Assembly: GCA_960531495.1 (NCBI GenBank)
Contig: OY482860.1
Coordinates: 3,074,857-3,138,856 of the forward strand
DNA length: 64,000 nt
Source: Zeus faber
Lineage: Eukaryota; Chordata; Actinopteri; Zeiformes; Zeidae
Direction: 5' to 3'
Below, piece after piece: positions 43,328 through 55,582 of this stretch. Position 1 is the stretch's first letter. Each line of letters begins with the position of its first letter. The notes beneath the pieces are model-generated. The model saw nothing but the letters and a program-made list of their open reading frames with translations. It made no database searches and was not told where the DNA came from. The position numbers and the translations under genes are program-made.

Positions 43328-44800
43328 TCTGCGGGGGCGGAAATTCTGGGCGGGGTCTGGAACCCCCCTTCCTGGGAAAAACAGAGAGTTGTACCCCTCA
43401 ATAACAATATACGACGGGTGCGGAGAGGGAGCAATTGGGACGGAAAATTTGCATACCTGTCTCTCTCTCTCCGACGGTATACCGACAATGCGCGCACCAG
43501 TGATGGGGTGCCCGCGTCAGGCAATTATTTGACTTGTTTTCTATTTAATTTTACTCTTACTTCTTTATGGAGTGAAACAAGCACCGAGCGTAATGGGGAC
43601 ACTTTCGCCGTGCCGAAAGCGGCAAAATGGAAAATGGCTAGAGCCAGAGTGAATATGGAGACATCCCCGTTTTATTACCACCCTCCCCCTAACCAAAGTT
43701 ACGCCCTGGCCGAGAATTATGTTAGCCAAATGCCACTGCTTGGGAGCAGTCCTGGAGGCCGGCCGGCCGGCCGGCTGAATAGCAGTCGCCTCTTAGTGGC
43801 TAAGCTAGGCTAATCAGAGGTCAAAGGTCAGCGCAGAACTGTGTGTTTTTAACCCCTAAACTTCCTGGAAACAGGATTCCCCAGAGGAGGATGAACAGAG
43901 GAAGAGCGCACTTTTTCCACAACTCGGGAGTTCCCGAAACTCTGGGGAACAGGACAGATCCCTCTCTTCTCCTTTTTTTTGACCCCGTCTTTCTCTCTCT
44001 CCACTAGGACTCTCACTGTGCTGCGTCAATAGCAACACGTCTAAAGACAGGACAAGAGAGAAGCGTGTATGTGTGTTACATGCTGCTGTCAGCAGGGAGA
44101 CAGATTGGACAAGTATTTCCTTGCCTGTCAGAGGATTGGCCCTCTCACAGGAGGGCTCAGACATCATAAATCCTCTGTGATTCTTTCCATGCCTCTCTCT
44201 CCATCACTTTCTCTCTCTTTTTCCCCTGAATCCCTCCACCCATCCATCCATCCATCCATCCATCTTTCTCTCGGCCTGTCTGTCTGTCCGTCTGTCTCTT
44301 TTTCCCCCTCCCTTTCCACCTCTTTTTTTTCTGTCCCTTACGTATTCTCACAGCGCCACTCTCAAAACATTCTCTTTTCCCTACTTTGCCCCCTCTATTT
44401 CTGTCCGTCACTTTCTCTCTCTTACTCCCTCTGTCTCCCTTTACCCTCTTACTGTTTTCCAACTGCCAGCTCTGTGTCGAGAGTGATCTGCCTCATAATT
44501 TTCCCTGAGCTGCTCGGTGTATTAGCCTCACATACCACTAAGCAGGCAGCATTTTTTCACACGGCTTTTAGTCATCGGCCTGAGCGGTCACTTGCTTCAA
44601 ACATGGACCGGCGCCTCCGTGCGCGCCCATCCCCCCCCCTCGGACGTCATACTTCATTAACTACTTAAACCGCTGTTTTTAGACGAGATTTTACAGTCGC
44701 CACGCCGTGCCTAACAGTGTTAAGTATGAAGTATGGATCAACAATTGTGGTTTACTGGGCGCTTGCTACTCAACCATATCCGCACACATACAAACAGCCA
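43328..44800. other. Gene-free stretch with a GC-richer part
   Basis: The first 480 bases are GC-richer and open in one plus frame to 43813 (from 43169 through the microsatellite). The final part contains METSPFYYHPPPNQSYALAE, which looks protein-like but matches no domain I know. A GGCC run lies at 43757-43775, followed by CT-rich and (CATC)n-containing sequence at 44.2-44.45 kb. A short first exon cannot be excluded. Confidence 0.45.
43757..43775. repeat. (GGCC)n palindromic run
   Basis: GGCCGGCCGGCCGGCCGGC, self-complementary. Confidence 0.95.
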
Positions 44801-44840
44801 CACACACACGCACGCACGCACGCACGCACACACACACATA
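44801..44840. repeat. (AC)n/(GCAC)n microsatellite
   Basis: Short compound tract of AC and about five GCAC units. Confidence 0.93.
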
Positions 44841-45405
44841 CATTTGCAAACGTTCACTTTCACACGCTCTCACTTGGCTCTATAATTATTCTACTATCAA
44901 AAGCAGCACAGCCCATATCATTAACATTCTTACAACGCGGGGCAGTTTTATCACTCCAACCACAATAACCAGCCGCTGCTTTGATGTCAAGCTGCAGTCT
45001 GCGGCAGTTGGACCAGAGTGGTAACTGCAGCGTTACGGGTGTGTTGTAAACTGACGGGAGCTGCGTCTCTATCGAGTAGCCACACATCTGTCCACGACGT
45101 CTGGATCACTCTAACAGGAGCTCCCCAACACCAATCCATAGAATAAACCACATTAACTAGATTTGTGAAAATGTGTTTATGTATATAACGTGTGCGCACG
45201 CGCGCCCGTGTGTGTGTGTATGTGTGTGTGTGTGTGTGTGTGTGCGTAGTCATCTGTAGTGTGTCGGTGTGTAAGTGGAACCTATGCTTCACTTTCCTCC
45301 GAAACGTGTGATAGGGGATTTACATGCTCACCCCTGCACTGGTTCAATCAACAAGCCTTACCGCGTTCCTCAGATTCCTGGCTGCTTGGGGAAAACCCAA
45401 TGTAA

Positions 45406-45408
<3 letters not shown>

Positions 45409-45488
<80 letters not shown>
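45409..45488. repeat. (AC)n microsatellite
   Basis: Forty pure AC units. Confidence 0.98.
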
Positions 45489-45490
<2 letters not shown>

Positions 45491-45624
45491 AACATACTGT
45501 ATAAATTAATCATCACTTTAAGGCTATGCCAGCCAACACAAATTGTATATTGTACATTACTGCCCCCCTCTGGTCCTAATAATTATGAGCGATCATTCTG
45601 TAAGTGTGTAGTGTGTATTAGAAA

Positions 45625-45860
45625 AGTGGTTCTCACCCGTTTTCATAGTAAGGACCCTGCATTTGATACGCATTTGGTCACGGACCCAATTTAATAAAGT
45701 TTTGTCTCTGGGACCCCAATATGAGAACGTTTTCTATGGCTACATCCAAACTTCCATACCCCTCTATACTATAGTTAGAGACATTTAACTTTAGACCCCC
45801 AGGGGTCCCTCTGGACCCCTGGGCGCTCCCAGACCACACGTTGAGGACGTGTTCTTCACG
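45625..45860. mobile_element. Possible hAT-like MITE remnant
   Basis: AGTGGTTCTCACCCGTTTTC at one end and CACACGTTGAGGACGTG at the other resemble worn inverted termini of the fish class starting CAGTGGTTCTCAA. A perfect 11-bp hairpin (CCCAGGGGTCC, loop CTCT, 45798-45823) lies inside. No target duplication was confirmed. Confidence 0.35.
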
Positions 45861-48403
45861 TCCTTTAATATTGCACGTTCCTTTAATATTGCATTAGAGC
45901 ATAACATGCCCTGTTACGTGAGGCTCACTTTGGTTGAGTAAAAGAAAAGAAACCTTGGCTTCATAGCTAGAATCTATGATGTTCATGGCATTTAACTGAA
46001 AAAAAGATATCTGTCATCACATCTCTACAGGAAAAGCTCCAGGAACAGCCCTAGAGCTGTGGGAGGAAAGGAGGAATAAAGAAGAATGGAGGAAGCTGGA
46101 ACAGCGCTTATCTTTGCCATGGATGAACGCACGGTGCCCGGTGGCTCTCAGTCTCTCAGCTACTCCAAGTTCAAACAGGGAACAGCACCTATTGAGGGGC
46201 TGCATACTAAAGTTCTGTTTTTTATTGCTGTTGCTGCTGTTTAACGTTTCTTACAGTGAAACTAAATGATGAACTCTCGATTGGTATTGTTCGCCAGAAA
46301 GGACACACTATATGATTCACCATGATGGCAGAGGTCGAGGTTCAATATCACTAGTCACCAAAACTAGGCGAACAAAACATGTACAATTTGGAGATTCTAC
46401 ACTTCCTCTCAGGGCATAATTGGCTGTTTAAGATGATCTTTCACCATGCTTCACATCTGTTGAATCAGGTCCAAATTAGGCTGGTTTCATGAGGCCGCCC
46501 CATAATAACTGGTCAGAGGTTGTCTTATAGTTATCTATTCCGCCATCCATCTTCTCATCCATCCATTTCTTGATCTATCCAACTATCTTCCAATCCACCC
46601 ATCAACATAACCTTGCATCCATCCGTGCATCAAACCTGCTTCTCTGTCCACTCATTCACTCATTTCATTTATCAATCTATTCATCATCCCTCATTAATCA
46701 ATATATCCATCCATCATCCATAAAATGCTCATCATCCACTCATCCATCATCAGTCCATCAACCCTCCCATCCATGCATCCATCCGTCCAACCACCCATCT
46801 GCCCTGTCCATGCAAAACCCACCACCGTCCGCAGTCCTCCACATCCCACCATCTGACCCTGTCCCACATTTCTCTCCTGACCTCCAGGCCCTATACCTCT
46901 GCGCCTCTGACCGTAGGAGCCATACGGGCCCCGCGTGTCCACTTATCTGTCCCCTGACATGCATTACCTAAACAAGCATTCTCCAAAACACTGAGCGTTG
47001 CCATGGCAGCGAGTAAATAAGAGAAGAGAGGGGGACAATGCCCCTTCTCTGGGGAAGGGAAGACGTGTCGAGGTGGTCGGACATGGGAGATGCGGGGGCG
47101 TTTATTTGTGTGTGTCTCCATGCCACTGTCCCCCAAGGAGTGCCGCCTGGCAGAGTCGTTACGGACCATGTAAACATACATGGACCCTTCATCGTTTCAG
47201 CATGAAACGCACTCACAAGCAAACACCTTGAGCACACATACAGAGATTCACGTGCACATGTACTTGAGGCACATACATGCAGATATACTCATGCACAGAA
47301 AAAGACACAAACTGTATATATATATATATACTGTACAGGGCTATTCTTTAACTATAATAATACAGTGGATGTCGCAACATTACAGACTTGCATAGGATCC
47401 CTTTGAAACTACCAAAGAATATTTGTAGAGGCTGATATGTACAACAACTCCTGTGCTGAAAAGAGAAGTACAACCAACACAGAAATCAATATAGAGGCCG
47501 AGGTATGGAGTAATACCATATACAAATATTTTGTATAAAATGGAGAAAGATTATTTTAAATAAATGATTTAAAGGTAAATTCAATGCTTTCATTTCACAC
47601 TGAGTGCGTAGATCAGCTTGGATGATAATTTATCACATTTCGCCGAATACCAATTTAACATGAGCAGAAAATGTGTACCTCTGGTACTAAAAATTAGTTA
47701 TTTCACAGTAACGTATGACAACAACTGTGGAATCGGTTTATGCAACTGGGAATGCCAAAAAAGTCATTAAATAGCCTAAAAGTTGCAATGAAATGCTGGC
47801 CTTTAAAATTGTTTTGTAACCAGCCAGTAGAGGGTCACAGTGAGAACTACTTTCACCATGGCTTCACTTTCAGATGCCAATACTACCCATGGGCCACCCA
47901 CACATACATCAGTATGCTACGGCTGCTGCAGATGAACCACATGCTCAGGCCTGATTCATTATTGTAATTGCAAAGCATTTCCTCATGTTTGTGTCTCAAC
48001 AGCATGGCTACTTGTTGCCCGGGATGTAATGTCATTGAGTGTCTCTGTCCCATGACCCTTGTTTAGTCTGACACACACAAACATACACATAAAGTCAAAG
48101 CATATACAACGCACACAAAAACACACACACAGGTTGCATGTGTTTATTCTGGTTCTCGTCATTCCTCGGTGCTTCCTCTCTTCAAAGTGTTATTTTGCTT
48201 TCTGAACAGGAGATGCTCGGGGCATCTCTGTACTTTAAACAGGTAATGAGTCAGCATAGGGTAATGCAGTTTGTCTAAACAGGCCACACATAGATCCACA
48301 TGTATACAACAGCACAGGTTGACAACACATTTACATTAAATTAAAGGACAATACCATTGTGTATACATGTGGATATACACTCACAAGAACACATGCATAT
48401 AAC
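45861..48403. other. Gene-free intergenic stretch
   Basis: No supported exon. Contains a CATC-rich low-complexity zone at 46.55-46.80 kb and scattered AT-rich sequence. The 133-codon open frame across the CATC zone is a repeat artefact. Confidence 0.65.
46548..46800. repeat. Degenerate CATC/ATCC low-complexity zone
   Basis: Many CATC and CATCCATC units mixed with TCAATC-type interruptions, clearly an old minisatellite or microsatellite. Confidence 0.85.
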
Positions 48404-49381
<978 letters not shown>

Positions 49382-49687
49382 CACATAACAGATGAAGACA
49401 TGCACACATAGTTACATGGACACAAATACACAGAGGACTAATTTAGAACCTTAATGCCAATTAGACACTGATGAGAGACATGGGCAGAGTATTGTGGGAC
49501 TAAGTGAAAGTTTAAGTCTGACTTGTCTATACTACTATGGTCTAATTTTTCAATCTCAGATTGTCGAACATATCCCCAGCCCTCAACCCCTACTGCATAA
49601 ACCCCCTGGTTGCATATCACACAACCTAGCAGTAAATCTTACTAGGGTTTCCTAATGTAACCCTGTTTTAGTTGGCCCTGCTTTCAG

Positions 49688-49703
49688 TGTGTGTCCGTGT
49701 GTG

Positions 49704-49791
<88 letters not shown>

Positions 49792-49807
49792 CGTGTGTGT
49801 GTGTGCA
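49688..49807. repeat. (GT)n microsatellite
   Basis: GT array with several GCGT interruptions. Confidence 0.97.
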
Positions 49808-49872
49808 TGTAGGCACTCGCAGGCTCTATGATGGCATACTGTATGTAAGCCCATCGTATATGGAGCTCATAA

Positions 49873-50214
49873 CTGTAGATAAAAAAAATGTCTGCACTCT
49901 TTAAAGGATTTAGTTAATTTGCAACATGCAGTGCGGTTGCATTCTGCCAAATAGTTTAGTTTCAACGGTAATAATCTTTGTTTTGATTTGATGTGCTTCA
50001 AAATGTTTTCTTATTTAATTTAGTTTTTCCTGATCTTCTCAATTTCCCCAAATCCCAGTCAGTATTATGGCCTTGTCTTGACTTTAAATAGCGATCAAAC
50101 AAAATGAGGGGGAAAAAATGCCTGTATAATCAAAGGATCAAGATTTTTGTGAGACACACTTGCAGGCCAAACATTATTCTGTACGGTGGCCCTGCAGTGC
50201 AAATCACAAGAGAA

Positions 50215-50259
<45 letters not shown>

Positions 50260-50923
50260 TATTATTATTATTATTATTGTTATTATTATTATTGTTATTA
50301 TTATCATTATTATTAATATTATTATTATTATGATAGTAATAGTAACAATAATAATATAGCTGCATGGAGCAATACACAGGGTCCAGTTTAGTCATGTTAG
50401 GTACGTTTGTATTACAGTTTGCTTTGAAATACAGAACGAGTTAGGATTTTCAGAGTTTACATTGAATGCTGAATAGTTTTTTTCACTCATTGTGTAATAA
50501 CTTTCTTCAAGGTTTTCTGTGATTTATTTGGTCTTTTCTTAAACATGAGTGTGACTAACCTCTAAGGATGGATTTTCTGTCCACTCCTCCTTTGCTGACT
50601 GGCGATGCGACTTGGTCGGGTTGCACTAAGGAAAACCTGTCGTGATCGACAGTTCAAGTTCAAGTTCAAGAGATTAGTGACTCCGAGTCTGTTGTGTCCA
50701 CTGCGAAGTCGGGACGGAGGGACGCTGTTTTTGCTTTTTACATTGATTTAATGTTTTGGAAATAAATTGTGTATAAATAAAGACATGTTTACTTTAAATT
50801 AAGTATCCTCCTTTTCATGTGTTTTTTCCAATCACCGTGGATCTGAGCACTGAGCACTGCACTGAAATGTTGCAAATTAACTAAATCCTTTAAAGAGTGC
50901 AGGCATTTTTTTTTCATCTACAG
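49873..50923. mobile_element. Unclassified element with ~60-bp inverted repeats
   Basis: The left arm (49873-49935) begins CTGTAGATAAAAAAAATGTC and contains GCACTCTTTAAAGGATTTAG and TTAATTTGCAACAT. The right arm (50863-50923) is its reverse complement with a few differences (one extra A, TG for TC). The enclosed ~1 kb holds an (AAT)n/(ATT)n array and no transposase. Flanks AACTCATAA-side and CCTGGAC-side share no evident target duplication. It could be a MITE or two inverted insertions of one repeat. Confidence 0.65.
50215..50345. repeat. (AAT)n then (ATT)n array
   Basis: About 15 AAT units turn directly into ATT units, with later GTT, ATC and AAT breaks. The switch makes a self-complementary array. 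Confidence 0.95.
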
Positions 50924-51644
50924 CCTGGACCAATCACTGTGCACTTACGTCACTGAATGTTCCTCTTGTGTCGTTCAGTTTAAATATCCCTCAAGAACGT
51001 TTTTTAAACAATTACGATTGTTCCTGGATCATGCAGTGCTGATACAAAAGGGAGGGACGGTTCCTCCAAAGGTTCTTAGAACTTTCTGCAGTGCGACTGA
51101 TGACTGTGATGACTGACTGATAATAGTTTTCGGGGTTTTGTAAACACAGCACGAGTTACAGTTTTCCGAGTTTCCTTTAAACGCAGTATCGGCTCAAGTT
51201 GTCTGTCTACGTGAAGCAAACGCTATGCACTCCACAGGGCACAAGTGGCTGGATGTGGATGACTTCCCAGAGACGCAGGTTGGACTTACTGTATATAACA
51301 TTGGATGATGATTACATTGGATGTGAAGTGCCCCACTCCTAAAACGTATCAAATCTCGCCAACATTCTTCTACTTCCGGTAAAATACACAGATAATAGAT
51401 AATACACAGAAAATACACAAATACAGTTTTTCACAAATTTTTGCTCCAAATGTACATTGATATTGATCAAACTCAAACGACAAGATGGCTGAAACGTCTC
51501 AGTTTAAACAAGACCTCAACCATGTCTTTGTGTAATGCAGTTGTCATGTTCCAGATACTTTTAGCTAGAAAAACGCCAAGGAGATTAAAAAAAACAAATG
51601 GGATCAATAACAATAGGGTCCTGCGCACTGGACCCCCAATAATA
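50924..51644. other. Gene-free stretch
   Basis: Sequence between the inverted-repeat element and the LINE. The ACACAGCACGAGTTACAG segment at 51.15 kb loosely resembles ATACAGAACGAGTTAGGA at 50.43 kb, so an older repeat may span the region. Confidence 0.5.
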
Positions 51645-52734
51645 ATAGCTTTATTTATATAGCTCATTTAAAAACACAGTTTACAAAGTGCTTTGATGGA
51701 CAAAATAAAAGCAGAGTGCTCAGATCATGAATTTAAAAGGCAAAAAACAACATAAATAAACAGGAACTAAATTGAATTCAAAATGCCGATCAAGAGGTAA
51801 TAAAAAGTTGATGAAAGGTAAAATGAGGATAAAAGGAGAATAAAATAGAAAAAAAAGTTAACAGCAAATCTGTCAAAATGGGTTTTGAGAAGTGATTTCA
51901 AAGAAGTCACTGACTCAGCCAGCCGTATCTCTTCAGGCAGGTCGTTCCGAAGTCGAGGGGCCCTGACAGAAAAGGCGCAGTCACCTTTAGTTTTAAGTCT
52001 AGACTTTGGAACAGCCAGAAGGGACCCGCCTGAGGATCTAAGGCTACACACTGGCTCTTATGGGGTCAACATATCTGCTGTGTAGATTGGAGTCGGACCC
52101 AGACCTGCTTTAAAAGTAATCAGTAAAATATTAAAATCGATTCTGAACTGAACAGGGAGCCAATGGAGAGAAGCCTGGATTGGGGTGAGGTGATGTCGTC
52201 TTTTGGAACCGGTAAGAAGCTGAGCTGCTGTGTTGTGAACTAGTTGGAGGCGAGAGAGTGATTTTTGGTTGATGCCAAAAGGGAGGGAGCTACAGTAGTC
52301 TAGTCGTGAGAAAATGAGGGCGTGGATTACTTTTTCCAGGTCGCTGTGTGATAGTATTTGTTTGATTCCTGAAATGGTTCTCAGTTGAAGGAAGCAGGAC
52401 TGGGCTTTTTTTTAAATTTGGTGGTCAAAGTTTAGGTCAGAGTCAAATAGTACTCCCAAGTTTCTTGCAACAGACTTTACATTTGTGGACAGAGTAACAA
52501 GGCCACTCTCAATATGACTATCATGAACAATATGATTTCTGATTTTGAATTATTGAGCTGAAGAAAATTGTGTGCCATGTGTTGATATCATTGAGACAAT
52601 CTACAAGAGCATCTAGGCTATTTGGGTCACCAGGTCACAGAGGAAGGTATATCTGTGTGTCGTCTGTGTAGCAATGAAAAGAGACATTGTGTCTTTGGAT
52701 ATTTGGCCAAGAGGCAAATAATAAAATTGGACCT

Positions 52735-52795
52735 ATCAGAATCAGAATCAGAATCAGAAATACTTTAATAATTCCAGGGGGAAATTACTTAAATT
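52735..52795. mobile_element. Short retroposon tail inside LINE copy 1
   Basis: Four ATCAGA-type units followed by AATACTTTAATAATTCCAGG and GGGAAATTAC, the signature of a common fish LINE 3' end. It interrupts the reverse-transcriptase region. Confidence 0.55.
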
Positions 52796-53182
52796 ACTAA
52801 AAATGGAACCTTGTGGTACACCACAGGTTATGTGAGCAGTAGAGGATGAGTCGTTACCTATGGTGACCCCGAAGGTTCTTTCTAAAAGGTAGAAATAAAA
52901 CCAGCCAAGTGCAGTGTCCTTGATGGCAACCCAGGTGTTAAGAGGGTCAATTAAAATGTTGTGATCTACAGTATCAAAGGCTGCACTTAGATCTTAAATA
53001 ATTAAATGACACTTCCCCACCTATCAGCTGATAAAAGGAGATCATTAGTTACCTTGGGGAGGGCAGTTTCTGTAATTATCACACATAAAAGCTAAAAGTT
53101 GGGTTGATACCACCAACTCCAAAACATTTGAAGACCTTAGAAATAGAAGCTTAGAAATGGGCCTTAATTGTTAAGAAAATAT

Positions 53183-53300
53183 TCAAGATTCAAGATTCAA
53201 GATTTTTCTTTGTCACATACATATACATACTTTCATACATATATGCAGTGAAATGTAATGCAACACACCCGGTGATAACGCACAATATGTCCTAGGAAAA
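53183..53300. mobile_element. (GATTCAA)n-tailed retroposon fragment in LINE copy 1
   Basis: Three ATTCAAG units, then ATTTTTCTTTGTCACATACA and about 80 bases more. A shorter copy of the same end occurs at 62.95 kb inside LINE copy 2, and a similar TTCAAG run at 50.65 kb. Confidence 0.55.
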
Positions 53301-54560
53301 AGATGGATCAAGGTTTGGTTTCTTTAAAAATGGTTGGAACAGAAAAAACCTTAAGGATGATTATTGTGCATAGCGTCTTTCCACATCTCATAAAATACGT
53401 GTAAACCACTGTTCTTCCATTTCTGTCGCTTTCTCCTACAGCCTCTCTTGAATTCCTGGGTGGATTCATTTAGCCGGGGCTGCAATGTTTTATTTGCCTT
53501 TTCATCTTTATATTGAGGTGACAGAGTTCAGGGCAGTCAGACAGGTGTCATTAAGAAGAGCGACGAGCTCCTCTGTGAGCTCCTCTCCTCCTCAAAGGCA
53601 GTTAAAGGCAAAGCAGCAGCACTGAAAAGCTCAGAAAATATGCTAGCTGACATAGAGCTAAAAAAATATGGCAGCAGAGAGGTTTATTGTGATTAACAGG
53701 AAATTAGGATGAAACCACACTTGATAAAACCTCTTTGTGATCGGACACACAAATATCCTTTGTCTCGACGTTATTGGGGCTGAGATCATTGCGCAGTATG
53801 TAGTAAGTCGAAGGTGTGGCCCGTACAATGTATAGGTTAATGTCCTGCTTGAGTGAGGTTAAAAGAGTCAAGAACATTCATAAAATCAGTAACAAAAGGG
53901 TCCATGTTGCCTGCGGGCAGTGGGGCAAGGTCATAGGGGATGGTTGGGTTGGGGGGGGCGAGCAATGGGGATTGGGTTCTGGGGTGTGAGGAGGCAAGGG
54001 GGGCTGAGAACACTAGTCCTCATCTGAGGCCAGTGCTTCAAACTGGTTTACCAGCTGGAGGGAGGAGTCGTTTGAGGTGGGCTGTCCTTGGGATCTTCTT
54101 CCCTGGCGCCATTGTATCTTCCTCCAAGAAGGAGCAGGGGGGTGGAAATGGATATGCAGCCATGGGGAGGTGAACGGGGGAGATGTGGAAGATTTGAATA
54201 AGCAGTGCGGATGGCTGGAGGGTTCTGGAGTGGGAGGGTGGCAGCTAAAAGACCAGAGCGAAGGTCTGAACCTGGGGGCACCAACTAAAACAGCATAGTT
54301 AAAATTGTCGGGATTGCTCCTTGAAAAGGGCAATTTGCTCAGTTAGTCACTTGATTTGTCCTTTTAGTTCACTGAGCAGGTCTTGCAGCTGGATAATTCT
54401 GGCATATTTGGAGCAGGTAAAAGCACTTTCGTTAAAATAACATCCAGGTAAACCTGTCGCATACCTGTAGTTCACATTTGATCACTTTCGGGTTATCGCT
54501 CTTTGGACCAGTCAGAGAGCTGTTCGGCATAATGGCTGGCCAGAGCGGCTATCTACCCCT

Positions 54561-55022
54561 GGTACAGCACAGCCAGCTGGGGCCAAATGACGGTCAGATC
54601 GACTCACACAGCCGGCACCAGATTTTGTTTTAGTCCATCTGAGCTGAGCTGGGCTCAAAGCACTACTGTCTGGCTGCGACACTCCCCACTCTCCGATGCC
54701 CCCTGCTTGGTTCTCCTACACAACACAGGTCGGGGCTCCGTGGCCTGCTAGCATGCAGCTAATGCTAAAGACCGCAGGCATTAGTTTCGGGGTGCCGTCT
54801 TGTGATGTGCATGGGTTCCCTTTCTGTCTGAGATCAATCCTGATCAGTGGGTCAAAAAGGTTGAAAATAAATAAATCAATAGGTAAATAAATAAAACTAG
54901 ACTTGTTGTGTGGAGCAGCTGCTGCATGAAATGCAATCAAAAAGCATAATGGCAAATCACAAAACACAACAACAATAACGCCTATCGGAAAAGGTAGGTG
55001 CCTATTGACAGTCACTCCCAAA
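54561..55022. other. Gene-free stretch, possible LINE 5' region
   Basis: No coding signal. It lies between the ORF1-like part of LINE copy 1 and the SINE; the AAATAAATAAAT-type run at 54.86 kb is low complexity. Confidence 0.5.
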
Positions 55023-55384
55023 CCTCCTTGGTTGCACGGTGGCGCAGTGCATTGCACTGCTGCCTCACAGCAAGGTTCTGGGCTTGATTCCCGCCTGGGG
55101 CGTTGTTGGCACCGTGCTCCGGCGGGTTATCTTGCAAATAGGAGCCTTTCTGTCACTGATGGTAGGGTTCACCTACCATCAGTGAGGACCCCCACCAAAA
55201 ACATGCACACATCATCTGACCAGTGATGGACACTTGGTACCAGGTCCCCAGGCACATCGATGAATGCTGCCCACTGCTCCTGGCAGAGGAAGTACAAGCC
55301 AGGATTGATCAAATGCACAGGCCTCATTTCACCGGCCACCATCCAAAGAATGTGTTGCGTGACAATTAAACATTCTTCTTCTCA
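55023..55384 (+). mobile_element. tRNA-headed SINE
   Basis: The head GCACGGTGGCGCAGTGCATT matches a pol III A-box region and GGTTCTGGGCTTGATTCCC a B-box. This is the tRNA-derived head common in fish SINEs. The body includes GAATGCTGCCCACTGCTCCT and GAAGTACAAGCCAGGATTGA. It ends GACAATTAAACATTCTTCTTCTC, a typical short-repeat tail. An internal hairpin lies at 55153-55185. It is not a functional tRNA: no complete cloverleaf. Confidence 0.8.
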
Positions 55385-55432
55385 CTTGAGTACTAGTAAA
55401 CGCGATGTTACTCAACGCATTCCCATCCATAG

Positions 55433-55440
55433 ATATAGAA
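55433..55440. repeat. hAT target-site duplication, left
   Basis: ATATAGAA, identical to 59173-59180. Confidence 0.9.
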
Positions 55441-55582
55441 CAGGGGGGCCCACACTTTTTCGGCTTGCGAGCTACTTTTAAAATGACCAGGTCTAAATGA
55501 TCTACCTGCATTAAAAAATGGAAAACATAGCAGCCAAAAGAAGAAGAAGAAGATACTGAGTATACTTTGTATATACAATATA

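Larger units (their letters stand above)
51645..54560 (-). mobile_element. L2/jockey-type LINE, decayed, copy 1
   Basis: Minus strand, 3' tail first (TTTATTTATATAGCTC, AAAGTGCTTTGATGG). From 5' to 3' I read ORF1-like sequence (54333-54013, ending LVNQFEALASDED), endonuclease-like SFNLTQA and VSDHK pieces (about 53.9-53.7 kb), PRLNESTQEFKRGCRRKRQK (about 53.45 kb), and the reverse-transcriptase core YTDDTQIYL at 52.66 kb with both catalytic aspartates intact. The C-terminal piece is SRLKTKGDCAFSVRAPRL, then RNDLPEEIRLAESVTSLKSLL (52051-51767). Many stops and frameshifts, plus short tail insertions at 52.74 and 53.18 kb, make it inactive. Up to 400 bases beyond 54560 may be its 5' region. Clade assignment (L2 rather than another jockey clade) is provisional. 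Confidence 0.8.

Noticed and set aside
46570-46971. 133-codon Ser/Ile/His-rich frame
   Set aside because: It translates a CATC/ATCC low-complexity zone.
55023-55095. A tRNA gene
   Set aside because: The A- and B-box-like motifs belong to a SINE head; the body and tail follow directly and no full cloverleaf forms.
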